In this document: one piece after another, positions 26,396 through 36,720 of the stretch | Layout: each line of letters opens with the position of its first letter | How positions within the stretch are numbered: position 1 is the first letter of the stretch | From: Mesorhizobium loti | Lineage (GTDB): Bacteria; Pseudomonadota; Alphaproteobacteria; Rhizobiales; Rhizobiaceae | Assembly: GCA_014189435.1 (NCBI GenBank) | Contig: CP050293.1 | Location: 749,001-813,000, forward strand | Direction of reading: 5' to 3' | Length of the DNA stretch: 64,000 nt | Notes under the pieces: model-generated | Database searches by the model: none | Told to the model about the DNA's origin: nothing | The model's input: the letters and a program-made list of their open reading frames with translations, nothing else | Position numbers and translations under genes: made by a program

Positions 26396-27109
26396 ATGAA
26401 GCTGTCCGCGCCCATCCACCATCTCAAGCGTCAAGCCAGGTTATTGTCTCGCAAGGGCAAGATTGCGCTCCACGAAGCACTTAATCGTGTTGCAACCGAG
26501 GAAGGTTTCAGCAGCTGGAGCCTGCTTGCAGCCAAAGCAGCCGAGGCGGCGCCTGCCGGAAGATTGTTTGCGCAACTTGCGCCCGGCGATCTCGTTCTGG
26601 TGGGTGCACGACCTGGCCACGGCAAGACGCTGATGAGCCTCGAACTGGCAATCGAAGCCATGAAGTGCGGCCATCGCGGCGTGTTCTTCACGCTGGAATA
26701 TACGCAAAAGGATGTGCTCGACCGGTTTCGCGCCATCGGGGCGGACCCGGCACGGTTCAACGACCAGTTCATATTCGACAATTCCGACGCCATCAGCGCC
26801 GACTACATCGTCAGTGCGTTGAGCTTGGCGCCACGCCGCACGCTGGTGGTGATCGATTATCTGCAACTGCTCGATCAGAAGCGGGAGAACCCGGAACTGA
26901 TGGCGCAGGTTCGCACGCTGAAGGCCTTTGCGCGCGACAGGGGATTGATCCTCGTCTTCATCTCGCAGATCGACCGGTCATACGATCCGGCGAAGAAGCC
27001 GGTTCCCGACATCAGCGATGTCCGGTTGCCGAACCCGCTGGATCTGTCGCTGTTCAACAAGACATGTTTTCTGAACAGGGGCGAAATCCGGTTCCAGGCA
27101 GCGAGCTGA
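26396..27109 (+). CDS. Stand-alone DnaB-like RecA-fold ATPase
   Basis: 237 residues preceded by an excellent site (AGGAGGTTTTGCA). Residues 8-47 form a helical segment (HLKRQARLLSRKGKIALHEA, then GFSSWSLLAA). Residues 56-230 are a RecA-type ATPase: Walker A GARPGHGKT (70-78), a FFTLEYT segment (97-103), Walker B TLVVIDYLQLLD (149-160) and sensor LVFISQIDR (186-194). The motif wording is that of replicative helicase DnaB, yet the DnaB N-terminal primase-binding domain and linker are absent and the ATPase domain is short. It is a single gene convergent with oxyR, with no replication gene nearby. Function unknown. Confidence 0.72.
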   Translation: MKLSAPIHHLKRQARLLSRKGKIALHEALNRVATEEGFSSWSLLAAKAAEAAPAGRLFAQLAPGDLVLVGARPGHGKTLMSLELAIEAMKCGHRGVFFTLEYTQKDVLDRFRAIGADPARFNDQFIFDNSDAISADYIVSALSLAPRRTLVVIDYLQLLDQKRENPELMAQVRTLKAFARDRGLILVFISQIDRSYDPAKKPVPDISDVRLPNPLDLSLFNKTCFLNRGEIRFQAAS

Positions 27110-27127
27110 CGATCCGGTCAGCAGCCT

Positions 27128-28081
27128 CTATTGGGCGGCAGCCGTGAGGTTCAGGAGGTGCGCAACCGATGCAGGATTGTGTTGCGCGCGCAGCGCGTCG
27201 GCCGACTGGCGAACGACTTCGGAAATCCGCAGCAGCTGTTTGGCGATCGGGCTGGTGTTGCGCCAGACCATGCCGATCGTGCGCGACGGCTGGGGACTTC
27301 TGAAGCGCGCTATGGAGACCGGCGCCGAGCGCGTCTCCACCGCCACGGCCATTTCCGGAATCAAGGTGACACCGATGCCGGCGCCGACCATCTGCACCAG
27401 GGTCGACAGCGAGCTGCCGTCCAGCAACTCGCGCGGCCGTGCCGAATGCATGCTGCAGAACGACAGCGCCTGATCGCGGAAGCAATGGCCTTCTTCCAGG
27501 AGAAGCAGCCGCATTTCGCGCAGCATCTCGCGATTGGGCACCGGCTTTCCCTCGTCCTCACCGGGCCGGACCAGCACGAAGTTTTCGGCAAACAGCACGA
27601 CCTCCGTCAACGACGGTTCGGACACCGGCAGCGCGACGATAGCCGCATCGAGCCGGCCGTCGGCCAGTTCCTGGATCAGCTTTTGCGTCAGCGTCTCGCG
27701 CACATGGATATCGAGGCCGTCATGCATGCGTGAAAGGTTGCCGATGATGGTCGGCAAGAGGTAGGGCGCGACCGTCGGGATGACGCCGATGCGCAGCCGG
27801 CCGACCAGCCTGTCACGCGAAGAGCGGGCGAGATCAGCCAGTTCGTCCACCGAACGCAGGATGTCGCGCACGCGCAGGGCAAACTCCTCGCCGAAATTGG
27901 TCAGCCGGACCTGGCGCGGGCCTCTTTCGAACAGCTCGGTGCCCAGCGTCTCTTCCAATTCCTTGATCTGCACCGAAATGGCGGGCTGGGAGATCGCACA
28001 GGCGTCCGCCGCGCGCCCAAAATGATTGTGCCGCGCCAGGGCCTCGAAATAGCGCAACTGCTTCAGGGTCAGGTTTGCCAT
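27128..28081 (-). CDS. oxyR: Hydrogen-peroxide sensor and regulator
   Basis: 317 residues from the ATG at 28081 (MANLTLKQLRYFEAL). LysR HTH (ACAISQPAISVQIKELEETL) and effector domain. The two redox cysteines occur with the diagnostic spacing in GHCFRDQALSFC (C-x8-C), as in E. coli Cys199/Cys208. It is divergent from katG with about 310 bases between them, the normal arrangement for OxyR control of catalase-peroxidase. Confidence 0.93.
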   Translation of the reverse strand: MANLTLKQLRYFEALARHNHFGRAADACAISQPAISVQIKELEETLGTELFERGPRQVRLTNFGEEFALRVRDILRSVDELADLARSSRDRLVGRLRIGVIPTVAPYLLPTIIGNLSRMHDGLDIHVRETLTQKLIQELADGRLDAAIVALPVSEPSLTEVVLFAENFVLVRPGEDEGKPVPNREMLREMRLLLLEEGHCFRDQALSFCSMHSARPRELLDGSSLSTLVQMVGAGIGVTLIPEMAVAVETRSAPVSIARFRSPQPSRTIGMVWRNTSPIAKQLLRISEVVRQSADALRAQHNPASVAHLLNLTAAAQ

Positions 28082-30588
<2,507 letters not shown>

Positions 30589-30651
30589 GCCTGCCATAGG
30601 CGCTCCGGTGCTGCCGCGCCGGATCGACAGTCCTCCCAAGGACATAAGACC

Positions 30652-30686
30652 AGGGCCGCGTTTCCAGCGATGGGAGCGCGGCCCTT
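30652..30686 (+). terminator. Hairpin downstream of katG
   Basis: AGGGCCGCG (30652-30660) pairs with CGCGGCCCT (30677-30685) around a 16-base loop, 64 bases after the katG stop. Only a short T stretch follows, so termination may need Rho or the hairpin may mainly stabilise the mRNA end. Confidence 0.5.
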
Positions 30687-30769
30687 GTCGTAAGAGGCCG
30701 CGCCTTGGTGGACCGTGCCTTCCCGGGCAAGGATGCTATTTTACCGGCTTAGCGTCTCCACGGTGCATC

Positions 30770-31327
30770 ATGGTCGAAATCGTCAAACCCGCGCTTGAAC
30801 ATTTGCCGTCCTACAAGTCGGCGCTCGAGCGCGGCTGGTCGCCGGACAATGTGCGGTTGCTGGAGGCGACGCGTGAGCAGCTTGCGGCGATCGAGAAGGA
30901 TCCGGTGGCTTTTCTCGCCGACCTCGATGATCCCCAGGCCAAGGGCGGCCCGATCGCCTTGCCTGACGGGACGAAAGTGCCGCGCCTGCCGGGCTTCCGC
31001 CGCTGGATCTGGGACGGCGAGGCATCGGGCTCGATCGGCTTTCGCTGGCAGAAGGGCACGGCAGCGCTGCCGCCGCATGTGCTCGGCCATATCGGCTATG
31101 CGGTGGTGCCGTGGAAGCGGCGGCGCGGTTACGCCACCGAGGCGCTGCGGCTGATGCTGGAGGAGGCGAGGGCGGTCGGCCTGCCTTATGTCGAGATCAC
31201 CGCCAAGCCGGGCAACCCGGCCTCGCACAAGGTGATCCTTGCTAATGGCGGCAAGCTGGTCGAGCGTTTCTTCGAGGATGCCGCCTATGGCGGAGTGGAG
31301 AGTTTGCGGTTTCGGATCGAGCTGTAG
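30770..31327 (+). CDS. GNAT-family N-acetyltransferase
   Basis: 185 residues, beginning MVEIVKPALEHLPSYKSALE. The acetyl-CoA-binding part is visible as GHIGYAVVPWKRRRGYATEALRLML with the R/Q-x-x-G-x-A pattern (RRRGYAT), followed by ITAKPGNPASHKVILANGG. Alone between katG and the convergent DmpA-type gene. The substrate is unknown. Confidence 0.85.
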   Translation: MVEIVKPALEHLPSYKSALERGWSPDNVRLLEATREQLAAIEKDPVAFLADLDDPQAKGGPIALPDGTKVPRLPGFRRWIWDGEASGSIGFRWQKGTAALPPHVLGHIGYAVVPWKRRRGYATEALRLMLEEARAVGLPYVEITAKPGNPASHKVILANGGKLVERFFEDAAYGGVESLRFRIEL

Positions 31328-31333
31328 CTCGCT

Positions 31334-32371
31334 TTATCGCTTTTCGGCCTGATCGCGCAGCCAGTCGGCGAGCGACGTGCGCCGCGTGCCGGCCCTGCCT
31401 GTGAAGGTCTGGGCGGACAGCATGGAGTTCAACACAGCTTCCTGCGTGGCCTCCGCCGCCGCCCGGAAAAGCATGTCGATGCGCGCTTCGTTGAGGGTAA
31501 GCAACGGCACCAGATCGCGGGCTTCATCGTGGTCGACCATGTTACCGGTGCTGAAGGCGATGGCTATGTCGCCGCTGCCATGGCCCCAGAAGGAGCCAAG
31601 CCTTGCGATGCCAACTCCGGCGCGGCGTGCCACACGCTCGAGTTGGCGGTGTTCGAGTGGAACATCTGTTGCCAGAATGATCATGATCGAGCCGCGTTCG
31701 ACCCGGTCCGGCTGCCTGGGATCGGGCCTGCGCCCATCCGGGAGCACGAGGTCTCCGGGTTTGCCGAAATTCGACAGGACGAGAACGCCAAGATGACGGT
31801 CGCCACCGAGCGCGATCTTTCTGGACGCCGAACCGATGCCGCCCTTGAAGCCGAAGCAGCTCATTCCCGTCCCGGCACCGACATTGCCCTGTTCGACCGC
31901 GCCATCATGCGCATCCGCCAGCGCAGCAAGGGCGTGTTCTTCTGATATCGCCAGTGCCTGGATGTCGCTCAGCGGCCCGTCATTGCACTCGCCGACCACT
32001 GGGTTGACGGTGCCGGTCGAGCGGCCGATATCCGGGTTCAGGCGGATGGCGTCGCGGATCAGCGCCGTTGCGCAGGTGCCGACCGAGAGCGTGTTGGTCA
32101 GGAGGATCGGCGTTTCGATGGTGCCGAGTTCCTGCACCTGCGTCAGACCGACCGTCTTGCCGAAGCCGTTGATGACATGGCCTGCCGCCGTCACCTTCTT
32201 GCGAAACAGATTCCCGCCATGCGGCAGGATCGCGGTCACGCCGGTGTTGATGTCGCCCTTGCGTAGCGTGCAGTGACCGACACGGACCCCGGGCACGTCG
32301 GTGATCGCATTGTTGGCGCCCGCGGGCAGGATGCCGCAGGTCAGGCCGAAATCGCCGACAGTCCTGGTCAT
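31334..32371 (-). CDS. DmpA/BapA-type P1-family aminopeptidase
   Basis: 345 residues. The S58/P1 fold is recognised by ITDVPGVRVGHCTL at the start, GAGTGMSCFGFKGGIG in the middle and the autocleavage region RGSIMIILATDVPLEHRQL, where the Gly-Ser bond is cut and the new Ser acts as nucleophile. These enzymes remove N-terminal residues, including D- or beta-amino acids. Six bases separate it from the convergent GNAT stop. The substrate preference cannot be read from sequence. Confidence 0.88.
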   Translation of the reverse strand: MTRTVGDFGLTCGILPAGANNAITDVPGVRVGHCTLRKGDINTGVTAILPHGGNLFRKKVTAAGHVINGFGKTVGLTQVQELGTIETPILLTNTLSVGTCATALIRDAIRLNPDIGRSTGTVNPVVGECNDGPLSDIQALAISEEHALAALADAHDGAVEQGNVGAGTGMSCFGFKGGIGSASRKIALGGDRHLGVLVLSNFGKPGDLVLPDGRRPDPRQPDRVERGSIMIILATDVPLEHRQLERVARRAGVGIARLGSFWGHGSGDIAIAFSTGNMVDHDEARDLVPLLTLNEARIDMLFRAAAEATQEAVLNSMLSAQTFTGRAGTRRTSLADWLRDQAEKR

Positions 32372-32437
32372 GCCTGCTCCTGGCTCACAAACGACCCGCG
32401 TCTGGGCCGAGGTCCGCGCCGGGACCCTGTTGGAGTG

Positions 32438-32854
32438 TCACCCATGCTCGTCGGCGCACAGCGCATGATCTGACAGCGCGCGGATGACGTAGCAGTCGCC
32501 GACCGTCTTGCCATTGCAGCAGGTGGCGATGCGTTCGAGTTCGGCCTCCAGCCGCTTGAGCTGGGAAATCTTTTCCCGCACCGAGATCAGTTGCTCCCCG
32601 GCGATCTTGTCGGCGTGGCCGCAGGGCTGCTCGGGATGACCGCTCAGTTCGATCAGCGAGCGGATGTCCTCGACGGCGAAACCGAGGTCGCGGGCGTGGC
32701 GGATGAAGGCCAGCCGCTCCAGCTCTTGCCTGGAATAGCGGCGCTGGTTGCCTTCCGAGCGCTCGGGTGCGGCAACAAGGCCCATCTGCTCGTAATAGCG
32801 GATGGTCGGCACCTTGACCCCGGTGCGGCGTGAGAGATCACCGATCGAAAACAT
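32438..32854 (-). CDS. MerR-family heavy-metal regulator (CadR/PbrR/ZntR type)
   Basis: 138 residues. The MerR HTH (FSIGDLSRRTGVKVPTIRYY) and the dimerisation helix are followed by metal-site cysteines: one in PCGHADK near residue 77 and the C-terminal TCCNGKTVGDC loop, the arrangement used by Zn/Cd/Pb sensors. It is divergent from the P-type ATPase gene and its operator lies exactly in that gene's promoter. Confidence 0.9.
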   Translation of the reverse strand: MFSIGDLSRRTGVKVPTIRYYEQMGLVAAPERSEGNQRRYSRQELERLAFIRHARDLGFAVEDIRSLIELSGHPEQPCGHADKIAGEQLISVREKISQLKRLEAELERIATCCNGKTVGDCYVIRALSDHALCADEHG

Positions 32855-32866
32855 GAATTTTGCCTC

Positions 32867-32897
32867 TTGAAGCTCTAGTGACTAGAGCAATTACAGT
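32867..32897 (+). promoter_or_regulatory. MerR-type promoter and operator of the metal ATPase
   Basis: A -35 box TTGAAG (32867-32872) and a -10 like TACAGT (32892-32897) are separated by 19 bp, the over-long spacer that MerR proteins need. Within it lies a perfect dyad GCTCTAGT-G-ACTAGAGC (32872-32888). This shows that the ATPase start lies downstream, at 32962. Confidence 0.85.
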
Positions 32898-32961
32898 GCC
32901 TGACATCAGCATTCAAGACCCATGCGGCGACGCCGCGCGGGCAAGACAGACAGGTGATGTG

Positions 32962-35208
32962 ATGACGACGCCCCTCAGGCAGACACGGTTCAAGATCGGC
33001 GGCATGGACTGCGCTTCCTGCGCGGCCAAGATCGATACGGCGGTGCGTCGTCTCGACGGCGTCGCCGATGTCTCGGTTTCGGTGACAGGCGCCTCCATGA
33101 CGGTCAGCCACGGCGGTTCGCTCAACGATGGCAAGGTGCTGCAGCAGGTGGCGCGGCTCGGCTACGGCATCGTCAAGGCGGAAGGCAGGACCGACGGGCG
33201 CGCATCGCCGACAGCCTCGACGCATGACCATGCTGACCATGACCACGAGGGCCACGATCACTCCGGCGACGATCACGAGCATGGCGGCGAACAGGTCGCC
33301 AACGAGGCTGCCGGGTCATCTCATCTCCACAGCGATGCCGAGCCGGGGCAGGCGTGGTGGCGCTCCCGCCGTGCTGCGTTGACATTGGCTTGCGCGGCGG
33401 CGCTTGTTGCCGCTTACGGCATCGGCCATCTGTTTCCAGTGGCCGAGCGCTGGGTCTTCCTGGCCGCCCTGCTGGTCGGCCTGGTGCCGATCGCCCGGCG
33501 CGCGCTGATGGCGGCATTGGCCGGCACGCTGTTCTCGATCGAGATGCTGATGACCATCGCGGCGACAGGCGCCGTGACGATCGGCGCCACGGAAGAGGCA
33601 GCCGCCGTTGTGGTGCTGTTCCTGATCGGCGAACTTCTGGAAGGTGTCGCCGCCGGGCGCGCGCGGGCGAGCATCCAGGGACTTGCCGATCTTGTGCCGA
33701 AGACAGCGCTGGTCGAGCGGGCAGGCGGCACGTCAGAGGTTCCTGCTGAAGATCTTGCTGTCGGCGACGTCATCGTGGTGCGGCCGGGCGACCGTATCCC
33801 CGCCGATGGCGAGATCGTCGAGGGCGCTGGTGATATCGACGAGGCGCCGGTGACCGGCGAGAGCACGCCGAAGCGCAAGGGCGTCGCGGACGCCGTCTTT
33901 GCCGGCACGATCAGCACCGACGGCGTGCTCAAGGTGCGGGTGACGGCGGCCGCTTCCGACAACACCATCGCCCGTGTTGTGCGGCTGGTGGAGGAGGCGC
34001 AGGAGGCCAAGGCGCCGACAGAGCGCTTCATTGATCGCTTCTCACGCACCTATACGCCGGCTGTGCTGGCGGTCGGCGCGCTGGTGGCGCTGCTGCCGCC
34101 GCTGCTTGCCGGTGGCGACTGGAACGAATGGATCTACAAGGGCCTGGCGATCCTGCTGATCGGCTGCCCCTGCGCGCTGGTCATCTCGACGCCGGCGGCG
34201 ATCGCCGCCGGCCTTGCGACCGGCGCGCGGCGCGGCCTGCTGATGAAGGGTGGTGCCGTGCTGGAAGGCTTTCGCCGTATCACGGCGGTGGCCTTCGACA
34301 AGACCGGCACGCTGACGGCGGGCAAGCCTGTCGTCACCGACATTGTGGCGTATGGAAGGGATGAACGCACCGTGCTGGCGCTGGCGGCAGCGCTGGAGCA
34401 GGGCTCCAGCCATCCGCTGGCGCTGGCGATCCTGGACCGGGCCAAGGTCGATAAGGCGCCGGTGCCGCCGGCTCTCGCGGCCAAGGCGATCTCGGGCAAG
34501 GGTGTCGAGGGCAGCGTTGGCGGCGTTGCTGTCTTCCTCGGCTCCGGCCAGGCGGCGGGCGAACGCGCCGTGATGACCGAAGCACAGCGCCTTGCCGTCG
34601 ACAGCCTCAACGGCCAGGGCAAGACCGTCTCGGTGCTTGTTGCCGATGGCATGGTGGCCGGGCTGATCGCCATGCGCGACGAGCCGCGGCCGGATGCGGC
34701 GGCCGGGATCGCGGCGCTCAAGGCTGAGGGCATCCGCGCGGTGATGCTGACCGGCGACAACCGCCGCACCGCCGAAGCCATCGCCGCTTCGCTCGGCATC
34801 GAGGCACGGGCGGAGCTGTTGCCGCAGGACAAGCAGCGCATCGTCGGTGAATTGCAGCGCGAGGGGCTCAAGGTCGCCAAGGTCGGCGACGGCATCAACG
34901 ATGCGCCGGCGCTGGCCGCCGCCGACATCGGCATCGCCATGGGTGGCGGCACCGATGTGGCGCTGGAAACGGCCGACGCGGCGATCCTGCATGGCCGCGT
35001 CATGGACGTCGCGCGCATGGTAAAACTGTCGCGGGCGGTGATGGCCAATATCGGCCAGAACATCAGCGTGGCGCTCGGGCTGAAGGCAGTGTTCCTGGTC
35101 ACCACCATTTTAGGCATCACCGGCCTGTGGCCGGCGATCCTGGCCGATACCGGCGCGACCGTTCTGGTCACCGCCAACGCCATGCGCCTGCTACGCTGGC
35201 GCGGGTGA
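32962..35208 (+). CDS. Zn/Cd/Pb-exporting P1B-type ATPase
   Basis: 748 residues. Domain order: heavy-metal-associated domain with GMDCASCAAK (about 15-24), a His/Asp-rich metal-binding stretch (HDHADHDHEGHDHSGDDHEH, about 86-105), membrane helices, actuator (VTGES), the intramembrane CPC motif in GCPCALVIST, phosphorylation motif DKTGT, TGDN, GDGINDAP. The final helix carries ILADTGATVLVTANAMRLLR, as in ZntA-type pumps. Regulated by the divergent MerR through the operator at 32867-32897, which excludes the longer reading from 32860. Confidence 0.93.
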   Translation: MTTPLRQTRFKIGGMDCASCAAKIDTAVRRLDGVADVSVSVTGASMTVSHGGSLNDGKVLQQVARLGYGIVKAEGRTDGRASPTASTHDHADHDHEGHDHSGDDHEHGGEQVANEAAGSSHLHSDAEPGQAWWRSRRAALTLACAAALVAAYGIGHLFPVAERWVFLAALLVGLVPIARRALMAALAGTLFSIEMLMTIAATGAVTIGATEEAAAVVVLFLIGELLEGVAAGRARASIQGLADLVPKTALVERAGGTSEVPAEDLAVGDVIVVRPGDRIPADGEIVEGAGDIDEAPVTGESTPKRKGVADAVFAGTISTDGVLKVRVTAAASDNTIARVVRLVEEAQEAKAPTERFIDRFSRTYTPAVLAVGALVALLPPLLAGGDWNEWIYKGLAILLIGCPCALVISTPAAIAAGLATGARRGLLMKGGAVLEGFRRITAVAFDKTGTLTAGKPVVTDIVAYGRDERTVLALAAALEQGSSHPLALAILDRAKVDKAPVPPALAAKAISGKGVEGSVGGVAVFLGSGQAAGERAVMTEAQRLAVDSLNGQGKTVSVLVADGMVAGLIAMRDEPRPDAAAGIAALKAEGIRAVMLTGDNRRTAEAIAASLGIEARAELLPQDKQRIVGELQREGLKVAKVGDGINDAPALAAADIGIAMGGGTDVALETADAAILHGRVMDVARMVKLSRAVMANIGQNISVALGLKAVFLVTTILGITGLWPAILADTGATVLVTANAMRLLRWRG

Positions 35209-35225
35209 AGGTTTTGTTTCGTGGT

Positions 35226-36410
35226 CTATTCGGCCGGGGCCGTCAGCGGCGGCGTGGCGTTGCTGCGCCCTTCCCAGACATAAGAGGCGAGCGCCACCGC
35301 GACGGCGACCAGCATGGCGATGACGCCGAGCAATGGCAGGCTGCGATAGCCATAGCCGCTGTTCAGCATGGCGGCGCCCAGCGAGGCGGCCAGCGCGATG
35401 CCGACATTGAAGCCGGACGGAATGAGCGAGGAAGCGAGGTTCGAGGCGTCGGCCGTCCAGGCCAGGATGCGGGTCTGGATCGGTGTGCCGATGGCGAAGT
35501 TGAGACCACCCCAGATGACGATCGCGACAACCATCGGCAGGGGATAGGGGCTGACGGCATAGATGACGGCCAGCGTCACCGCCTGCAAGCCCAGCATCGT
35601 GATCAATGACGGCATCAGCTTCCAGTCGGAGAGCTTGCCGCCAAGGAAGACTCCGAGCGTCGCGCCGACGCCGTTGAGCAGCAGCACCCACGGCACCAGG
35701 TTCTCGTCGAGCCTGGTGACCTCCAGCAGTGTCGGGGTGATGTAGGTGAACAGGCCGAACTGGCCGATCATCAGCATCAGCATCAGGATCAACGAGGTCC
35801 AGACCTGCTGGCGTGCCAGCACGCGAACCTCGCGGGCGAAACCGGCGGGCCTGGCTGACGATCCGGTGGTGCGCGGCAAAAGGGCTGCCATGGCAAGCGT
35901 TGCCGCCACGCCCAGCGCACACATCACCCAGAAGGTCGCGCGCCAGCCCCAGATGTTGCCGATCGCAGTGCCCGCCGGCACGCCAATGACGTTGGAGACG
36001 GTGAGGCCGGACAGGATGACGGCAACCGCCATGCCGCGCTGGTCCTCGCGCACAAGACCGACGGCGACGACCATGGCGACGCCGAAATAGGCGCCGTGCG
36101 CGACCGCCACCGCAATGCGCAACAAGAGCATCGAGGTGAAGTCGGGCGCCAGCGCGCAGGCCGCCTGGCCGATGGTGAAGGCGATGGCGAGGCCGAGCAG
36201 CAAGGTCTTGCGCGACAGCGACTTGGTGGCGAGCGCCAGCAGCGGACCGCCGATGGCGATGCCGCAGGCATAGCCGGAGACGAGATAGCCGGCCGAGGGA
36301 ACCGAAACGCCAAGACCTTGCGCCACTTGCGGCAGCACGCCGGCAATGACGAACTCGGTGGTGCCAAAGGCAAAGGCGGCTATGAACAGGGCGATGAGCG
36401 GAAGCGACAT
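35226..36410 (-). CDS. MFS transporter, DHA1 type
   Basis: 394 residues with 12 hydrophobic segments. Marks include FAFGTTEFVIAGVLPQVAQ at TM1, LALATKSLSRKTLLLG after TM2 and VIGVPAGTAIGNIWGWRATF near TM5, characteristic of the AraJ/NepI-like DHA1 group. The substrate is unknown. The 17-base gap to the convergent metal ATPase stop is very short. Confidence 0.85.
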   Translation of the reverse strand: MSLPLIALFIAAFAFGTTEFVIAGVLPQVAQGLGVSVPSAGYLVSGYACGIAIGGPLLALATKSLSRKTLLLGLAIAFTIGQAACALAPDFTSMLLLRIAVAVAHGAYFGVAMVVAVGLVREDQRGMAVAVILSGLTVSNVIGVPAGTAIGNIWGWRATFWVMCALGVAATLAMAALLPRTTGSSARPAGFAREVRVLARQQVWTSLILMLMLMIGQFGLFTYITPTLLEVTRLDENLVPWVLLLNGVGATLGVFLGGKLSDWKLMPSLITMLGLQAVTLAVIYAVSPYPLPMVVAIVIWGGLNFAIGTPIQTRILAWTADASNLASSLIPSGFNVGIALAASLGAAMLNSGYGYRSLPLLGVIAMLVAVAVALASYVWEGRSNATPPLTAPAE

Positions 36411-36526
36411 GGCGGGAAGCGATCCTGAGCAAAGCGCCTCAAACCACGGATGGGCTTTGCGGGCAATCCAGAAATTGTTGGCGCCGCTTTAGCTTTTCTT
36501 GAATTGGGTGCGAGGCGGTGAAGCGC

Positions 36527-36711
36527 CAATCTCCCCACTTGTGGGGGAGATGGCCGGCAGGCCAGAGGGGGGCGCTGTCCCGCCAGCCTATCAAACTTTC
36601 TGCCTGAGCTGACGCCGGTGACAAACTAAGAAAATCAAAAGGCGGTATCGGCCGCGCTCTACGGCGCCCCCCTCTGTCCTGCCGGACATCTCCCCCACGA
36701 GGGGGGAGATC
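36527..36711. repeat. Mosaic intergenic inverted repeat
   Basis: The left arm (about 36527-36571: CTCCCCACTTGTGGGGGAGA, then TGGCCGGCAGGCCAGAGGGG) and the right arm (about 36662-36711: CCCCCCTCTGTCCTGCCGGA, then CATCTCCCCCACGAGGGGGG) are inverted copies with a roughly 90-base centre. It lies between the MFS gene and the Na/Pi transporter gene and shares CTCCCC...GGGGGAG blocks with the element at 5754-5935. Confidence 0.8.
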
Positions 36712-36720
36712 GGCAGTTCC

